Shown: piece by piece, positions 5,359 through 6,462 of the stretch
How the letters are laid out: the number at the start of each line of letters is the position of its first letter
Numbering within the stretch: position 1 is the stretch's first letter
Notes under the pieces: generated by a model
Databases searched by the model: none
What the model saw: only the letters and a program-made list of their open reading frames with translations
What the model was told of the DNA's origin: nothing
Made by a program: the position numbers and the translations under genes
Origin: an uncultured Lachnospiraceae bacterium
Lineage (GTDB): Bacteria; Bacillota; Clostridia; Lachnospirales; Lachnospiraceae
Assembly: GCA_934434905.1 (NCBI GenBank)
Contig: CAKSAI010000190.1
Span: 1 to 6,462, forward strand
Length of the DNA stretch: 6,462 bases
Direction: 5' to 3'

Positions 5359-6462
5359 ATGATCAAGAGCTTTATTTTTGAAAACTTTAAGAGCTTTGAA
5401 AAGGCTGAATTAAATCTGGAGTCTGTTACCAGTGTTATTGGAACAAACTCTTCTGGTAAGAGCAATGCGATAGAGGGCATAGGTATTCTGGCGGAACTTG
5501 CGACTGGAATGGATCTTGGTGTGATTTTGGATGGTACAAGGAGTCATGAGAGTCATGTTAGAGGAGGAAGTAAGGCATGCAGTCGCTTTAAGACGGCATC
5601 CTTCAAATTGGGATGTCTGATTGATCTTGACGAGAACTATGATCTTTTATATGAAATTCGGATTGCTACAGCTAAGAGAGTAATGGTTGGAGAGGAGTCA
5701 TTATATAAAGTAAAAAATGGAAAGAAAAGACATCAAGGAGATAAAATATTCAGAACAAAGAGCCAGGATGAGGAATGTCTGGATATTAAAGTGGAGTATC
5801 GGAATGGAAAGGTGGGGGCGAATCCGGATATTACCTGTACTCGCGTAGTCTCTATTATATCCCAGTTGGCTGGAAAGCTGCCTGAAGAAACAGGGGCAGA
5901 CCAAGAGAATATGGGATATATAAAGCTTGTCCTTGAAAATTTGAAAGGTATTTTTGTTTTAAATCCAGTTCCATCTGAAATGCGGGACTATGTGAGGACA
6001 ACCGATCTGGAGTTAAAGACGAATTGTGAGAATATTTCGCCCGTGTTGTGCCATATGTGTGGAGAGACAGAAAAAAAGAAGCAGTTGATGGATATTGTAC
6101 GTCAACTTCCGGAAAATGAAGTTTTGGATATTGAATTTGTGGAAACCAGATTGGGAGATGTGATTTTTGGCTTGAAAGAGAAGTATTTGTCATCAGCTGA
6201 ACTGGTGGATGCAAAAAAACTTTCGGATGGAACCTTGCGTTGCATTGCCATGATCACTGCGGCTTTGACTATGCCGGTTAAGGGACTACTGGTTATCGAA
6301 GAAATTGATAACGGGATTCATCCGGGGAGGGTTCAAAAACTTATAAACAGCTTGGAAAAAATCAGTGGAGAAAGACAGATAGATATTTTGTTGACAACAC
6401 ACAATGCTGCATTGTTAAATCAATATGACAAAAAGAAATTATTGGGAGTTTCGGTTGTGTAT
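5359..6462 (+). CDS. AAA/ABC-type ATPase (OLD/AAA_21-like), 3' end outside the window
   Basis: The frame is open for 368 codons to the window edge, with no stop. Residues 1-13 (MIKSFIFENFKSF) are the typical opening strand of SMC/RecF/OLD-like ATPases. Walker A is GTNSSGKSN (28-36). The signature-like LSDGTLR lies at 288-294, Walker B LLVIEEIDNGIHP at 310-322 with Glu314/Glu315, and the H-loop TTHN at 346-349; all are intact, so it should hydrolyse ATP. Between Walker A and the signature is an insert of about 240 residues, including NPVPSEMRDYV (196-206) and CHMCG (231-235); no transmembrane segment or known effector domain is apparent. Only a short C-terminus is probably missing, because the H-loop is already passed, though a fused domain cannot be excluded. 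The gene is more AT-rich than those before it. Related ATPases occur in phage defence systems, but also as lone proteins; the specific function is unknown. Confidence 0.85.
   Translation, partial: MIKSFIFENFKSFEKAELNLESVTSVIGTNSSGKSNAIEGIGILAELATGMDLGVILDGTRSHESHVRGGSKACSRFKTASFKLGCLIDLDENYDLLYEIRIATAKRVMVGEESLYKVKNGKKRHQGDKIFRTKSQDEECLDIKVEYRNGKVGANPDITCTRVVSIISQLAGKLPEETGADQENMGYIKLVLENLKGIFVLNPVPSEMRDYVRTTDLELKTNCENISPVLCHMCGETEKKKQLMDIVRQLPENEVLDIEFVETRLGDVIFGLKEKYLSSAELVDAKKLSDGTLRCIAMITAALTMPVKGLLVIEEIDNGIHPGRVQKLINSLEKISGERQIDILLTTHNAALLNQYDKKKLLGVSVVY

Noticed and set aside
6049..6063. CHMCG in the ATPase as a zinc-binding site
   Set aside because: Only one Cys pair is present and no second pair or His partner at a suitable distance was recognised, so a metal site is not supported.
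5855..6214. A 119-codon minus-strand frame within the terminal ATPase
   Set aside because: The forward frame carries a complete, ordered ATPase motif set across this region, so the antisense frame is a shadow.
1..6462. CRISPR arrays, tRNA or rRNA genes, insertion sequences
   Set aside because: Nearly all bases are assigned to confident coding frames, and I saw no spaced direct repeats, transposase motifs or tRNA-like elements.

Overview
The window looks like a low-GC Gram-positive (Firmicutes, class Clostridia) chromosome, most likely Lachnospiraceae. That placement is an inference from gene order and protein style, not from a database search. All genes are on the + strand and almost every base is coding. 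The first 5.3 kb is a tightly packed, conserved core operon in the same order as in Bacillus subtilis: rlmN (3' end only), prpC (PP2C phosphatase), prkC (PASTA Ser/Thr kinase), rsgA (ribosome-assembly GTPase), rpe (ribulose-phosphate epimerase) and thiN (thiamine pyrophosphokinase).

Layout: 1-163 is the end of rlmN; 174-917 prpC; 911-2995 prkC, overlapping prpC by 7 bases; 3007-3924 rsgA; 3929-4585 rpe; 4582-5331 thiN, sharing an ATGA with rpe; 5359 to the window end is the first 368 codons of an AAA/ABC-type ATPase of the OLD/AAA_21 kind, still open at the edge. Gaps between genes are at most 27 bases, and I see no terminator hairpin, so all seven could be on one transcript. A possible internal sigma-A promoter (66-93) lies inside the rlmN end and would serve prpC-prkC and the genes below.

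How the genes work together: PrkC is a membrane kinase with a cytoplasmic catalytic domain and extracellular PASTA repeats that sense cell-wall fragments. PrpC reverses its phosphorylations. In B. subtilis the neighbouring GTPase RsgA/CpgA is a PrkC substrate, so the cluster joins cell-wall sensing to ribosome maturation. rlmN and rsgA both act on the ribosome. rpe (pentose phosphate) and thiN (cofactor for transketolase) join through central metabolism.

The part that departs from the conserved pattern is the terminal ATPase. It is visibly more AT-rich than the core genes, has its own strong Shine-Dalgarno, sits directly after thiN without a terminator, and belongs to a broad ATPase class often found in defence systems. 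Its possible partner gene would lie beyond the window, so no system can be named from here. A second unusual item is a 24-base coding tandem repeat that builds a very acidic linker just inside the membrane in PrkC.
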